NCBI GenBank assembly: GCA_029261165.1
Contig: JAJDBV010000066.1
Coordinates: 1 to 64,000 of the forward strand
Length of the DNA: 64,000 nucleotides
Direction of reading: 5' to 3'
Source: Nitrospirota bacterium
GTDB lineage: Bacteria > Nitrospirota > Nitrospiria > SBBL01 > JAADHI01
In this document: one piece after another, positions 9,211 to 18,601 of the stretch
Numbering within the stretch: position 1 is the first letter of the stretch
How the letters are laid out: every line of letters starts with the position of its first letter
Position numbers and translations under genes: made by a program
The notes under the pieces: generated by a model
Database searches by the model: none
What the model saw: only the letters and a program-made list of their open reading frames with translations
Told to the model about the DNA's origin: nothing

Positions 9211-10139
9211 CGGGCCAGTCGCGGGGAAAGGCTCAAACCGGCAAGGTCAACGATCGCCGTGGCCAGTGCCCGTGCGACCGCGGCCATAAAAGGAAGATCC
9301 AGTGTTTCCAAGCGGTCACTTTTTTGATGATAATGCGGGTTTCTGAAATTGGCAGTATCCGTCAGCATCACAGCTCGATATCCCCGATCCCAGAAGGGAA
9401 CATGATCCGACCGTCTTGAATCCGGGAAAAGAGCTCCATTCCCGGGGACCAGAAGGCTGACCACCGGAAGACTGGGACTGTCACGGAGTGCAGCCGACTC
9501 AAAGGCCTCCTTGATCATTGACGCCGTTTCATTCCCGACAAGTCCGATAAAATCTCCCTGGTCCGGGAGAGAAAATGGGAAACCCTCTGGGGTCTGCTGC
9601 GATCCCGGCCTGCGGTCTGTGTAGCCGACGCACTCCAGGACAATTGCACCCCATAGTGGGACTTTCTTTCTCCGAAGCTCGTTGACATAGTGGTCACTTC
9701 CAAGGAATCCCGCCTCCTCCATTGAAAAAGCAACAAACTCGATTGTCCGTCTTCCCCGCATCGGGGAGAGAACCCTTGCAACTTCCAGCAGGACCGCCAA
9801 TCCGCTCGCGTTATCATCCGCACCGTCTGTCCCGGCGACCGTATCATAATGCGCTCCCACCACAAGCACATCCTGATTGCCTCGACTCCCGGCATGACGG
9901 CCAATCAGGTTAACAAATGCCTTCCCTTCGTCTCCTCCAAAGCATTCTTCAATCGGATCAAGACCGGCCTGGTTCATCTGACCCAGGATATAATCGGCAG
10001 CCGCCTCAAGCGCTTTCGGCTCTGTCACGGGGTGTCGCGTTCCCACCAATGCCTTGAGATGATCAACGAGCCGCGTTTCACTGATTCCGGTGATCCGTTT
10101 TCTAACTTCAGTTTTTGGGTCTATGGCAGGTTCTTCCAC
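9207..10139 (-). CDS. M28-family metallopeptidase
   Basis: VVGAHYDTVAGTDGADDNASGLAVLLEVARVL, FVAFSMEEAGFLGSDHYV. Confidence 0.9.
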   Translation of the reverse strand: MEEPAIDPKTEVRKRITGISETRLVDHLKALVGTRHPVTEPKALEAAADYILGQMNQAGLDPIEECFGGDEGKAFVNLIGRHAGSRGNQDVLVVGAHYDTVAGTDGADDNASGLAVLLEVARVLSPMRGRRTIEFVAFSMEEAGFLGSDHYVNELRRKKVPLWGAIVLECVGYTDRRPGSQQTPEGFPFSLPDQGDFIGLVGNETASMIKEAFESAALRDSPSLPVVSLLVPGNGALFPDSRRSDHVPFWDRGYRAVMLTDTANFRNPHYHQKSDRLETLDLPFMAAVARALATAIVDLAGLSLSPRLAR

Positions 10140-10161
10140 ATCTATTGTCGTTCTGAATCGC

Positions 10162-11502
10162 TTATGAGGCGGCTTGTATTTTTTTGACCAGACGATCGAT
10201 TTCTTCTGATTCGTGCTGTTCGGTTACACAAATTAAAAGATGATCCTCAAATTCGGGATAATACGCCCCCAGATCGATTCCGGCAAAGAGGCCGTCACGG
10301 GAAAGGTCCTCTAAAAAACCGGACACTGAAAACGGAAGACGGATCACAAACTCCTTGAAAAATGGACCAGGGAAAGGGGCAGAAATGCCTGGAATTCCCA
10401 GAATTTTTTCATAGGCCGCATGCGACTTTGCGAGACAGAGGAGCGCCACCTCACGAAGGCCCGCCCGACCCACAGTCGCCATATAAACAGCCGAAGCAAG
10501 TGCATTTAAAGCTTGATTTGTACAAATATTTGAAGTTGCCCTTTCCCGGCGAATATGTTGTTCGCGAGTCTGCAAGGTCAGACAAAATCCCGGACGTCCT
10601 TCCGTATCCGTGGTTGCACCGACGACGCGTCCCGGCATCTGCCGGATCATCTCCCGCCGTGTTGCAAAAAAACCGACATAGGGACCGCCGTAGCTGATCG
10701 CATTCCCCAGGGCCTGGCCTTCTCCAACCGCAATATCTGCCTGATATTCACCCGGCGTTTTTAAAACACCGAGCGAGATCGGATCGACCGCCATCACCAG
10801 GAGTCCACCTTCAGCATGAACCTGCTGAGCAATCGTTTCCATTTCTTCCAGTTGCCCGAAAAAATTCGGATGCTGAATCAAAACGGCGGCCACACTGTCA
10901 TCTATTGCATCTTCAAACGCCTGAAGAGAGACCCTTCCCCCATGAAGCGGGATTTCTTTCAGTTCCACACCTTCCAGGCCGGAGAGATAGGTCTCGACCA
11001 CCTGACGATAATGCGGGTGAACCGTCTGCGCGATAAGCACTTTTTTCCGCTTTGTCCTGCGTATCGCCATCAAGGCCCCCTCCGCCAGGGCCGAAGCACC
11101 GTCGTAGACTGACGCGCACGCAACCTCCATTCCCGTCAACTGACAGATCATCGTCTGGTATTCATAAATGGTCTGGAGGAGCCCCTGGCTCATCTCCGCC
11201 TGATAAGGCGTATACGCGGTATAAAATTCGGAGCGACGAAGGACATGATCTACGGTACTTGGGACATAATGGTCATAGCTTCCGCCTCCCAGAAAGGAGA
11301 GGATTGAAGTTGTCTCGGCATTCTTACGACTGAGATTCAACATCTTCCGCTTGAGCGCGGGCTGAGAAAGCGGCGGGGGAAGATCCAAGGGCCGATTAAG
11401 CCGGAGCGATGCAGGAATAGCCAGTAAATCTTCAAAGGAAGAGACGCCGATCTCTGCAAGCATCTCCTCTTCTTCTTTCTCTGTTTTTGGAATGTATTCC
11501 AT
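10162..11502 (-). CDS. gcvPA: Glycine dehydrogenase (decarboxylating) subunit 1
   Basis: SFLGGGSYDHYVPSTVDHVLRRSEFYTAYTPYQAEMSQGLLQTIYEYQTMICQLTGM. Confidence 0.96.
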   Translation of the reverse strand: MEYIPKTEKEEEEMLAEIGVSSFEDLLAIPASLRLNRPLDLPPPLSQPALKRKMLNLSRKNAETTSILSFLGGGSYDHYVPSTVDHVLRRSEFYTAYTPYQAEMSQGLLQTIYEYQTMICQLTGMEVACASVYDGASALAEGALMAIRRTKRKKVLIAQTVHPHYRQVVETYLSGLEGVELKEIPLHGGRVSLQAFEDAIDDSVAAVLIQHPNFFGQLEEMETIAQQVHAEGGLLVMAVDPISLGVLKTPGEYQADIAVGEGQALGNAISYGGPYVGFFATRREMIRQMPGRVVGATTDTEGRPGFCLTLQTREQHIRRERATSNICTNQALNALASAVYMATVGRAGLREVALLCLAKSHAAYEKILGIPGISAPFPGPFFKEFVIRLPFSVSGFLEDLSRDGLFAGIDLGAYYPEFEDHLLICVTEQHESEEIDRLVKKIQAAS

Positions 11503-11506
11503 AAGA

Positions 11507-12616
11507 CTACCGGTTCTTTTTATAAAATGGTTTCTTGACGATCACTGCCGGGACCACCTTTCCGCGAATATCAATCAACAGTTCCCCCCCTTCTTCACAA
11601 AAAGGGAGGGCAACATAGGCCATGCCGATCCCTTTTCGCAATGAGGGAGAGTAGTTACCCGAGGTGACCTTTCCAACTTCCTTCTGGTCGGAATAAACCA
11701 AGTGCCCTGACCGGGGAACCCCGCCAGCAAGAAGCTCAAAACAAATGAGCGCTTGCCCCAAACCCTTCTCTTTTTCTAGGAGTAAGGCCTCTTTACCCAT
11801 AAAATCCTTTTCAAAATCGATGAAACGTTCAAGGCCGGCCTGGAGCGGCATTGTCGTCTCATCAATATCATTTCCATACAAGGGATAAGCCATTTCAAGT
11901 CGAAGGGTGTCACGCGCGCCCAATCCAATCGGTCGGATGCCTAAATCCTTCCCGGCCGCCATCAGGGCATTCCAAACCTTTTCGGCCACATCTCTCGGAA
12001 TGACCAGTTCATAGCCCTTCTCTCCCGTATATCCGGTCCGGGCAATCAGCATCTTTGCCCCGGAAGCAGGAAGCCACTCGGCTTCGACAAACTTCCTAAG
12101 AGGAATCTCATCCGCGCCCTCGGGAAGAATTTGGCTGAGAACCTCCCAGGATTTCGGTCCTTGTAGGGCCACAAGGGCGGACTCCTCGGTAACATCCCGG
12201 AGCGTGAATGTAGAATCATCAGGAAGGTGCTGGCTCAACCACTGAAAATCTTTTTCACTGTTGGAGGAGTTCACAATCAACAGGAATCGATCAACGCCTT
12301 TTTTGTAGATGTAGATGTCATCAATGATCCCCCCGTCCGGCTTGAGCAGCATCGAATACTGCGCCCCTCTTCGCTGCATGCGGTGTATCGGCCCGGGGGT
12401 TATGTGCTCTAAAAAGGTCTCAACCCCTTTTCCTGAGAGTTCAAACCGACCCATATGGCTGACATCAAAGAGTCCGGCTGCCCTTCGGACATTACGATGC
12501 TCGTCCGGCACCCCCGTATAGGAAAGAGGCATCTCCCAGCCGGAAAAAGGAACCATCTTCGCGCCTGATGCGACATGTATTCCATACAGAGGCGTTTTTT
12601 TCATTGTTTCCTTCAT
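11507..12616 (-). CDS. gcvT: Glycine cleavage system T protein (aminomethyltransferase)
   Basis: TPLYGIHVASGAKMVPFSGWEMPLSY, GLFDVSHMGRFELSG, RTGYTGEKGYELVIP. Confidence 0.96.
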   Translation of the reverse strand: MKETMKKTPLYGIHVASGAKMVPFSGWEMPLSYTGVPDEHRNVRRAAGLFDVSHMGRFELSGKGVETFLEHITPGPIHRMQRRGAQYSMLLKPDGGIIDDIYIYKKGVDRFLLIVNSSNSEKDFQWLSQHLPDDSTFTLRDVTEESALVALQGPKSWEVLSQILPEGADEIPLRKFVEAEWLPASGAKMLIARTGYTGEKGYELVIPRDVAEKVWNALMAAGKDLGIRPIGLGARDTLRLEMAYPLYGNDIDETTMPLQAGLERFIDFEKDFMGKEALLLEKEKGLGQALICFELLAGGVPRSGHLVYSDQKEVGKVTSGNYSPSLRKGIGMAYVALPFCEEGGELLIDIRGKVVPAVIVKKPFYKKNR

Positions 12617-12638
12617 AATTTCTCTCAGATAATTTGAA

Positions 12639-12798
12639 CCCTAAGGTTTCAGATTGCCCAAAATTGGCTTCGCGAGACCCATTGTTTCATGGCAATGCGC
12701 GAGGCGCACAGAACCGCAGCGTATGTTTATACGCGAGGATTCGCACACCACAGCAACGCAGCCATGGAGCATAATGGGGGTAAGCTGAAGCGTTAGGG
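12639..12798 (+). repeat. Dispersed TIR element family 1, copy B
   Basis: Ends CCCTAAGGTTTCAG / CTGAAGCGTTAGGG; core GCGCGAGGCGCACAGAACCGCAGCGTATGTTTATACGCGAGGATTCGCACACCACAGCAACGCAGCCATGG. Confidence 0.85.
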
Positions 12799-12843
12799 CT
12801 GAACTTATCATATGGGCATCCTAAGGGCAAGAAACGATTTTTC

Positions 12844-12879
12844 TTGACATGTCCTTTTGATATCAATAATATTTCATAT
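12844..12879 (+). promoter_or_regulatory. Sigma70-type promoter TTGACA-N17-TAATAT with overlapping inverted repeat ATATCAA-TAATAT-TTCATAT
   Basis: -35 at 12844-12849, -10 at 12867-12872; dyad at 12860-12879, as in ArsR/SmtB operators. Confidence 0.65.
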
Positions 12880-12919
12880 GAAAAACAGCTCATTTCTATT
12901 TAATGGAGCAGCCCCTTTA

Positions 12920-13222
12920 ATGTCAAAGAATAAACCTCAAAACCCGGCATGTGCGGATAAATTAAAAACCCTGGCAGACAGCACCCGCCTCGCGGTCCTG
13001 GAGATTTTAATGGAGGGTCCGAAACATGTTACGGACTTAAACACCGTTCTCGGTCTTGATCAAAGCCTCCTTTCCCACCATCTGAAGGTCCTCAGGGATG
13101 CAGGTCTTGTGAAAGCAGTACGTGACGGAAAGGCCGTCCTTTATTCCCTGGCCCCAGGGGTCGATCTGTCCCAGACCGGGAAATCAATTAACCTCGGCTG
13201 CTGCCAGTTGAATTTCGACTGA
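12920..13222 (+). CDS. ArsR/SmtB-family winged-helix regulator
   Basis: LADSTRLAVLEILMEGPKHVTDLNTVLGLDQSLLSHHLKVLRDAGLVKAVRDGKAVLYSL; Cys near the N terminus (NPAC) and C-terminal GCC. ORF opens at 12857 but that would overlap the promoter. Confidence 0.9.
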   Translation: MSKNKPQNPACADKLKTLADSTRLAVLEILMEGPKHVTDLNTVLGLDQSLLSHHLKVLRDAGLVKAVRDGKAVLYSLAPGVDLSQTGKSINLGCCQLNFD

Positions 13223-13259
13223 TGCACCGTTCCAATAGCAGAAATGGAAGCAAAACCGG

Positions 13260-14117
13260 ATGAAATGGATATTGGTTGCGCTCCTCTCAGTTGTGGCTTT
13301 TGGAGGGCTCTTTTTCTCAGCCCGGCCCTTTAAGGCAATGGATACGACCGGGACGCCAAAGGTAAGCCACATCCCAGCGCAACTCTTACTTACCGGCTCA
13401 AGCACGGTGGCCCCTCTTGCCGCCGAAATCGGCAAGAAATTTGAGAAGGAACATCCGGGGATCCGTGTCGATGTTCAAACGGGTGGGTCCTCACGGGGAA
13501 TCGCCGATACGCGCCGGGGTCTTTCGGACATCGGCATGGTTTCGCGCCCCTTGCATGAGGATGAAGCAGACCTCTTTGCCTTTACAATCGCACAAGATGG
13601 AATCTCCATGATCCTTCATAAAGACAATCCCATTGAAAGACTCAGCCGCACAGACGTCGGTAACATCTACACAGGACGCCTCACAAACTGGAAAGCGCTC
13701 GGGGGAAGGGATGCCCCAATTATCGTTGTGAATAAGGCAGAGGGACGTTCTACACTGGAACTTTTCACCGCCTTCCTGAAGATCTCAAACCGCGATATTC
13801 AGGCCGATGTCGTCATCGGAGACAATGCACAAGGGATAAAAACAGTCGCCGGCAATGTGAATGCCATAGGTTATGTTTCGGTCGGTGCGGCCAAGTATGA
13901 GGCCGCAGTCGGCATCCGGATTAAACCGATCCCAATCTCAGAAACTGTGACCACGATCAAAACAAGCCATCAACAAAACTTTCTTTTGGCACGTCCTCTT
14001 AATCTCGTCACAAAGATCCCTCCGGAGGGAATGGTATCCGCCTTCATCGATTTTGCCCGTTCATCCAGGATGATTCCCATTATTGAGGAGCAGCAATTTG
14101 TCCCCGTCACAAAGTGA
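13260..14117 (+). CDS. pstS: Phosphate ABC transporter substrate-binding protein (PstS-like)
   Basis: LLTGSSTVAPLAAEIGKKFEKEHPGIRVDVQTGGSSRGIADTRRGLSDIGMVSRPL; followed by pstC, pstA and pstB. Confidence 0.88.
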   Translation: MKWILVALLSVVAFGGLFFSARPFKAMDTTGTPKVSHIPAQLLLTGSSTVAPLAAEIGKKFEKEHPGIRVDVQTGGSSRGIADTRRGLSDIGMVSRPLHEDEADLFAFTIAQDGISMILHKDNPIERLSRTDVGNIYTGRLTNWKALGGRDAPIIVVNKAEGRSTLELFTAFLKISNRDIQADVVIGDNAQGIKTVAGNVNAIGYVSVGAAKYEAAVGIRIKPIPISETVTTIKTSHQQNFLLARPLNLVTKIPPEGMVSAFIDFARSSRMIPIIEEQQFVPVTK

Positions 14118-14952
14118 GACCCTCACCCTATGGGCACTGCGGGGAGTCGCGTCCATTGCCGGGACGGTCGTCTTGTTCATTATCGCCTTTCTTTTTCTCG
14201 AGGCCCTCCCCGCCCTGAAAGAGATCGGACCCTTCCGCTTTTTCAATGACGCATCATGGCATCCTACCGATGGAGACTTCAATCTCGCCCCGATGCTCCT
14301 GGGCACCCTTCTCGCGACACTCGGTGCCCTCGCCCTGGCCACACCGCTCGGCATCCTCTCCGCAGTCTTTATCCATTATTACGCCTCTCCGACTCTGGGC
14401 CGGGTTTACCGGAGGCTCATCGGACTCCTTGCAGGCATCCCTTCCGTGGTCTATGGCTTTTGGGCACTGGTTGTCCTCGTCCCGATCATCGGCCGGATAC
14501 ATCCGCCAGGGCCAAGCCTATGCGCAGGGGTACTGATCCTGGCCTTGATGATTCTTCCAACCATTGCGCTGCTGGCAGATGCAAGCCTGACCCGTGTTCC
14601 TCCACAGACCCTTCAGGGCGCCGCCGCGTTGGGTTTGTCTCGATGGTCGATCATCACAGGGATCGCCTTGCCTGCCGCAAAAGCCGGACTTGCCACAAGT
14701 ATAATACTGGCCACTGGAAGGGCCCTCGGAGAGACAATGGCCCTTCTCATGGTCAGCGGAAACGTCGTCCAGATCCCGCTGACCCTTTTTGATCCGATCC
14801 GAACCCTCACGGCAAATATCGCCCTTGAGATGGCTTATGCCATGGGAAACCATCGGTCTGCCCTCTTTGTGAGCGGACTCGTCCTGATGGCGATCATCGC
14901 GGCGCTGGTCTTATTTTCAGAGAGATTCTCTAAGGGAGAAATGAGTGTATAG
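14083..14952 (+). CDS. pstC: Phosphate ABC transporter permease
   Basis: LLGTLLATLGALALATPLGILSAVFIHYYA...GIPSVVYGFWALVVLVP; GRALGETMALLMVSGN. Confidence 0.92.
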   Translation: MRSSNLSPSQSETLTLWALRGVASIAGTVVLFIIAFLFLEALPALKEIGPFRFFNDASWHPTDGDFNLAPMLLGTLLATLGALALATPLGILSAVFIHYYASPTLGRVYRRLIGLLAGIPSVVYGFWALVVLVPIIGRIHPPGPSLCAGVLILALMILPTIALLADASLTRVPPQTLQGAAALGLSRWSIITGIALPAAKAGLATSIILATGRALGETMALLMVSGNVVQIPLTLFDPIRTLTANIALEMAYAMGNHRSALFVSGLVLMAIIAALVLFSERFSKGEMSV

Positions 14953-15799
14953 CGCACTTGTAAACAAAAAAGAATGGTTTTCGACACTTGTCGTCTGGAT
15001 GGCCGCAGCCTTGGTTACGGCGGCCTTTCTCTGGCTCCTGGGTGATATCATCCGGTATGGCTTCGGACAACTTTCCTGGCAATTCCTCACAACACCCCCC
15101 CGGAATGCCGGTCGAGAAGGGGGAATCGGCCCGATCCTCGTTTCGACCGGCCTGATTCTCTTCGTTTGTCTGGTAGTCGCCATTCCAATCGGCCTAGGGA
15201 CAGCCATCCTCCTCGCTGAGTTCACAACAGAAGAAAAAAACTTCGGACGACTGATCCGTCGTAGCCTGGATGTCCTCGCGGGCGTTCCCTCTATTGTCTT
15301 CGGACTCTTCGGCAGCGCCTTCTTTTGTAATATTCTCGGGTTCGGCTTCTCGATCCTTTCCGGTGGCTTGACCCTGGCATGCATGGTGCTTCCTATTTTG
15401 ATTCGTTCCACCGAAGTGGGCCTCCGGTCAGTTCCGTCAGATTACCGGCTCTCCGCCGCCGCCCTGGGGCTCTCCCCCATCGCGACCCTCCGACAGATCC
15501 TCCTCCCCGCGGCCATCCCAGGTCTGCTGGTCGGCCTGATCCTCGGGTCCGGACGCGCGATCGCCGAGACCGCGGCACTGATCTTTACCAGCGGCTACGT
15601 CGACAGGATGCCGACATCCTTCCTCGATTCGGGAAGGGCGCTCTCCATTCACATATTCGATCTCTCTATGAACATCCCGGGAGGAAATAAGACCGCATAT
15701 AGCTCTGCACTTGTCCTGATGGTCCTGATTCTCCTGATGAATGGAATCACTTCATGGCTGGCCATGAGATGGCAGCAGGCAAGGATATCACTGGTATGA
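14945..15799 (+). CDS. pstA: Phosphate ABC transporter permease
   Basis: GIGPILVSTGLILFVCLVVAIPIGLGTAILLAEFT...LAGVPSIVFGLFGSAFF; GSGRAIAETAALIFTSGY. Confidence 0.92.
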   Translation: MYSALVNKKEWFSTLVVWMAAALVTAAFLWLLGDIIRYGFGQLSWQFLTTPPRNAGREGGIGPILVSTGLILFVCLVVAIPIGLGTAILLAEFTTEEKNFGRLIRRSLDVLAGVPSIVFGLFGSAFFCNILGFGFSILSGGLTLACMVLPILIRSTEVGLRSVPSDYRLSAAALGLSPIATLRQILLPAAIPGLLVGLILGSGRAIAETAALIFTSGYVDRMPTSFLDSGRALSIHIFDLSMNIPGGNKTAYSSALVLMVLILLMNGITSWLAMRWQQARISLV

Positions 15800-16638
15800 G
15801 TTCACAAGAATCTTTATCTCCTGTTCACCGTCCCTCGTCTCAACAACACGAGGCTTCCCCCTGCTGCATTCCCCGCCCCTTTATTCAAACGGAGGACCTC
15901 AACGTCTATTACAAGAAAAACCCAGCCTTGGAGGGAGTGAGCCTCACGCTGAATGCCGGTTGCCTCACCACGCTGGTCGGCCCCTCCGGCTGCGGAAAAA
16001 CCAGCCTCCTGATGTCCTTAAACCGGTTAACCGATCTGATCCCATTCTGCCGTGTCACGGGAAAAATCCGCCTGGGCGTTCTTGACGTCTTGAGCCGTCA
16101 AACAGACGTCATCCGATTACGGCGGCGGGTCGGAATGATCTTCCAGAAACCGAACCCCTTTCCCCTCTCCATTTTCAAAAATCTGGCCTTTCCCCTCCGT
16201 GAACACGGCATCAAGGATCGAGGCGAAGTTGCTAGGATCATAGAGGAGAGTTTACGCGATGTGGGACTCTGGGACGAGGTCAAAGATCGCCTTAACGAGC
16301 CCGCACTCGGACTCTCCGGAGGTCAGCAACAACGCCTTTGTATTGCAAGAGCCATCGCACTGAACCCAGAGGCCCTTCTGATGGACGAACCCTGTAGCGC
16401 GCTCGATCCCCTCTCCAGCGGTATTGTGGAAGATCTGATCCTGAAGCTCCGCGGACGCTACACCATCCTGATCGTGACTCACAATCTGGCCCAGGCGAGG
16501 CGGATCGCTGATTACGCGGCCTTTTTCTGGATGGAGAAAGGCTCAGGACGGATGATCGAATACGGTCCCGCCTTACAGATCTTCGAGACGCCGAAGGAGG
16601 CCTTGACCACTGCTTATGTTAATGGGGTGCGGGGATAA
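15796..16638 (+). CDS. pstB: Phosphate ABC transporter ATP-binding protein
   Basis: Walker A GPSGCGKTS; signature LSGGQQQRLCIARAIA; Walker B ALLMDEPCSALDP; ATG overlaps the pstA stop. Confidence 0.94.
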   Translation: MSSQESLSPVHRPSSQQHEASPCCIPRPFIQTEDLNVYYKKNPALEGVSLTLNAGCLTTLVGPSGCGKTSLLMSLNRLTDLIPFCRVTGKIRLGVLDVLSRQTDVIRLRRRVGMIFQKPNPFPLSIFKNLAFPLREHGIKDRGEVARIIEESLRDVGLWDEVKDRLNEPALGLSGGQQQRLCIARAIALNPEALLMDEPCSALDPLSSGIVEDLILKLRGRYTILIVTHNLAQARRIADYAAFFWMEKGSGRMIEYGPALQIFETPKEALTTAYVNGVRG

Positions 16639-16644
16639 AAATTA

Positions 16645-16778
16645 TAAGGGTTCAGTTCACCCATCTTTTCCCCCATGACTGCGTTTGGTGTTCGAATCCT
16701 CGCGTATGACACATACGCTGCGGTTCTGCGCTCCTCGTGCCTTGCCCTGAAGTAAGATAGTGGCATGCTGAATCGTTA
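16645..16778 (-). repeat. Dispersed TIR element family 1, copy C (reverse orientation)
   Basis: Reverse complement TAACGATTCAGCATGCC...TTCAGGGCAAGGCACGAGGAGCGCAGAACCGCAGCGTATGTGTCATACGCGAGGATTCGAACACC...CTGAACCCTTA. Confidence 0.88.
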
Positions 16779-16847
16779 GAAGATGGCTAAAGGGAAAGGC
16801 CGAAATCTATTGACAATTCTTCATCTCTGCCTTAATATTTCCAAGCG

Positions 16848-17153
16848 ATGCAACCTATCCTCTCACTAAAAAAAAGCGTCATCCCCTCCCTTTTAGCAAC
16901 CGGCCTGGTTCTTTATCTTCTCCTCTTTTCCAGTTTTGCCCTCTTCCATGCCTATTCTGAAAATGAAATCCTCGACTCCCATGAGTGCGCGATCGGTTTC
17001 TGGGTTCAGCATAGTCATGTCACACTCGCATTTCTGGTGACACTTGCCGTTTTCTTATTTACCATCTCAACAAATCCAATTCATCAACACTCCATTATAT
17101 TTCAGTTCCAAACCACTCAGATTGTCCCCCGGGGACCTCCTCTCTTCTCCTGA
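16848..17153 (+). CDS. Small membrane protein with His/Cys segment and C-terminal PRGPP
   Basis: Hydrophobic N-terminus, SHECAIGFWVQHSH, second hydrophobic helix, PRGPPLFS end. Confidence 0.6.
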   Translation: MQPILSLKKSVIPSLLATGLVLYLLLFSSFALFHAYSENEILDSHECAIGFWVQHSHVTLAFLVTLAVFLFTISTNPIHQHSIIFQFQTTQIVPRGPPLFS

Positions 17154-17226
17154 CCATCCCAACAGGATGTTGAAAACCGCATAATCTGCCAGTCCCGGAC
17201 CGGTTTCGCGAAGCCGTATCTAATCA

Positions 17227-17264
17227 GGAATCCAGCATTTTAAAATCAAATGCTTATGGATTCC
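17227..17264. other. Hairpin-forming inverted repeat GGAATCCA(gcattt)...(aaatgc)ttaTGGATTCC
   Basis: 14 bp stem with a 3 nt bulge, in the intergenic region upstream of the porin gene. Confidence 0.6.
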
Positions 17265-17407
17265 ATCACCGCGAGAATGATGGCTTAACGCATAAATACA
17301 ACCTTTTTCGACACCTGTTAAACACAATCTTGTCATTACGTCATGATGCGCATCAAACACTGACGGTAATCGACCCATTTGCGGAACGCTGTCTGGAGGA
17401 GAATATT

Positions 17408-18586
17408 ATGATGTGGTTCGTTTTGATGTTAACGGCTTTCTTGGGAATCTCTTCACCTGTATTCGCACAGGAGGAAACTCCACCCAGGTTTCAATCAAAG
17501 AGGCCGCAAAGTTTCAATCCTGATATCTCTATCGACGGGTTATTTGCCGCCGGTTATTTTTCCGAACCGGAGAACCTTCAGTTTGGCGCGCATGACCCGA
17601 GCGAAAGAGGATTTACGCTACAAAATATGGAATTGACCTTCACGGGCATCGTCGATCCCTTTTTCCGCGCCGAGGGACATCTGATCTTTGGGTTGGAAGA
17701 TGGTGAATCGTTCGTTGAGGTTGAGGAGGTCTTTATGACGACCCTCGGCCTTCCCTACGGATTTCAAGTGATGGCCGGCCAATTTTTCACGCGCTTTGGC
17801 CGTCTGAATCGATTGCACCCCCATGCCTGGGACTTCGCCGACCAGACCATTGTCAACACATTGATGTTCGGAGGGGATGGGCTCAGAAATCCGGGGGTTC
17901 AGATCTCCGCACTCCTCCCCCTCCCCTTTTACCTGGAGCTGATCGGGTCTGTCCAAAACGCCAGGGGGGAGACGGCCGCAAGTTTTCTTTCTACACCCGA
18001 AGAAACCTTCGCCGGAAGACCGATCCTGGACAAAGAGATCAGGAGCGGAGATGATCTTCTCTATATGGGCCGTCTTAAGAGCTCTTTCGATCTAGCGGAG
18101 ACAGTCACTTCGGTCGTCGGGACATCACATCTGTTCGGTTCGAACGGTACAGGAATCGATGCGCAGACACGCATCCATGGGATCGACCTCTTTATCAAAT
18201 GGAAACCGCCGATGACCGACCATGGCTGGCCCTTTGTAAGCTTACAGGGAGAGGTCATGCGGCGATCCTACGAGGCGGGTGAAACAACCACGCTCCCTGA
18301 AGAGACTTTCAATACGGACGGATTTTACATCCAGTCGCTATACGGATTTAAAAGGCGCTGGGTCGCCGGGATCCGGTATGGACAGGCCGATGCGACCCGT
18401 CCGGACGATCCGCGGACCGGCGAGCGATGGCGCGTCTCCCCGAACCTGACATTCTATCCATCGGAGTTCTCTAAAATCCGCCTTCAGTACAACTTCGATC
18501 AGTCGGATGATCTGGCAGATCCGATCCATGCGGCTTTTGTCCAATATGAGTTTTTAATCGGCGCGCATGCCGCCCATACTTTTTAA
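17408..18586 (+). CDS. Outer-membrane beta-barrel/porin-like protein
   Basis: Signal peptide MMWFVLMLTAFLGISSPVFAQ, alternating beta-barrel-like sequence and C-terminal aromatic residue; upstream of a ZnuA-like gene. Confidence 0.7.
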   Translation: MMWFVLMLTAFLGISSPVFAQEETPPRFQSKRPQSFNPDISIDGLFAAGYFSEPENLQFGAHDPSERGFTLQNMELTFTGIVDPFFRAEGHLIFGLEDGESFVEVEEVFMTTLGLPYGFQVMAGQFFTRFGRLNRLHPHAWDFADQTIVNTLMFGGDGLRNPGVQISALLPLPFYLELIGSVQNARGETAASFLSTPEETFAGRPILDKEIRSGDDLLYMGRLKSSFDLAETVTSVVGTSHLFGSNGTGIDAQTRIHGIDLFIKWKPPMTDHGWPFVSLQGEVMRRSYEAGETTTLPEETFNTDGFYIQSLYGFKRRWVAGIRYGQADATRPDDPRTGERWRVSPNLTFYPSEFSKIRLQYNFDQSDDLADPIHAAFVQYEFLIGAHAAHTF

Positions 18587-18596
18587 GGGGGGGGGG
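18587..18596. repeat. Homopolymer G10 at the expected ribosome-binding site of the ZnuA-like gene
   Basis: TAAGGGGGGGGGGATAACATG between the porin stop (18584-18586) and the ATG at 18602. Confidence 0.9.
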
Positions 18597-18601
18597 ATAA
18601 C

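Noticed and set aside
12617-12640. Glycine riboswitch upstream of gcvT
   Set aside because: The leader is short before repeat copy B begins and no glycine-aptamer consensus was recognised.
16685-16705. TGTTCGAATCCTCGC resembles a tRNA T-arm
   Set aside because: It is part of repeat copy C; the same motif occurs in the other copies and no acceptor, D or anticodon arms surround it.
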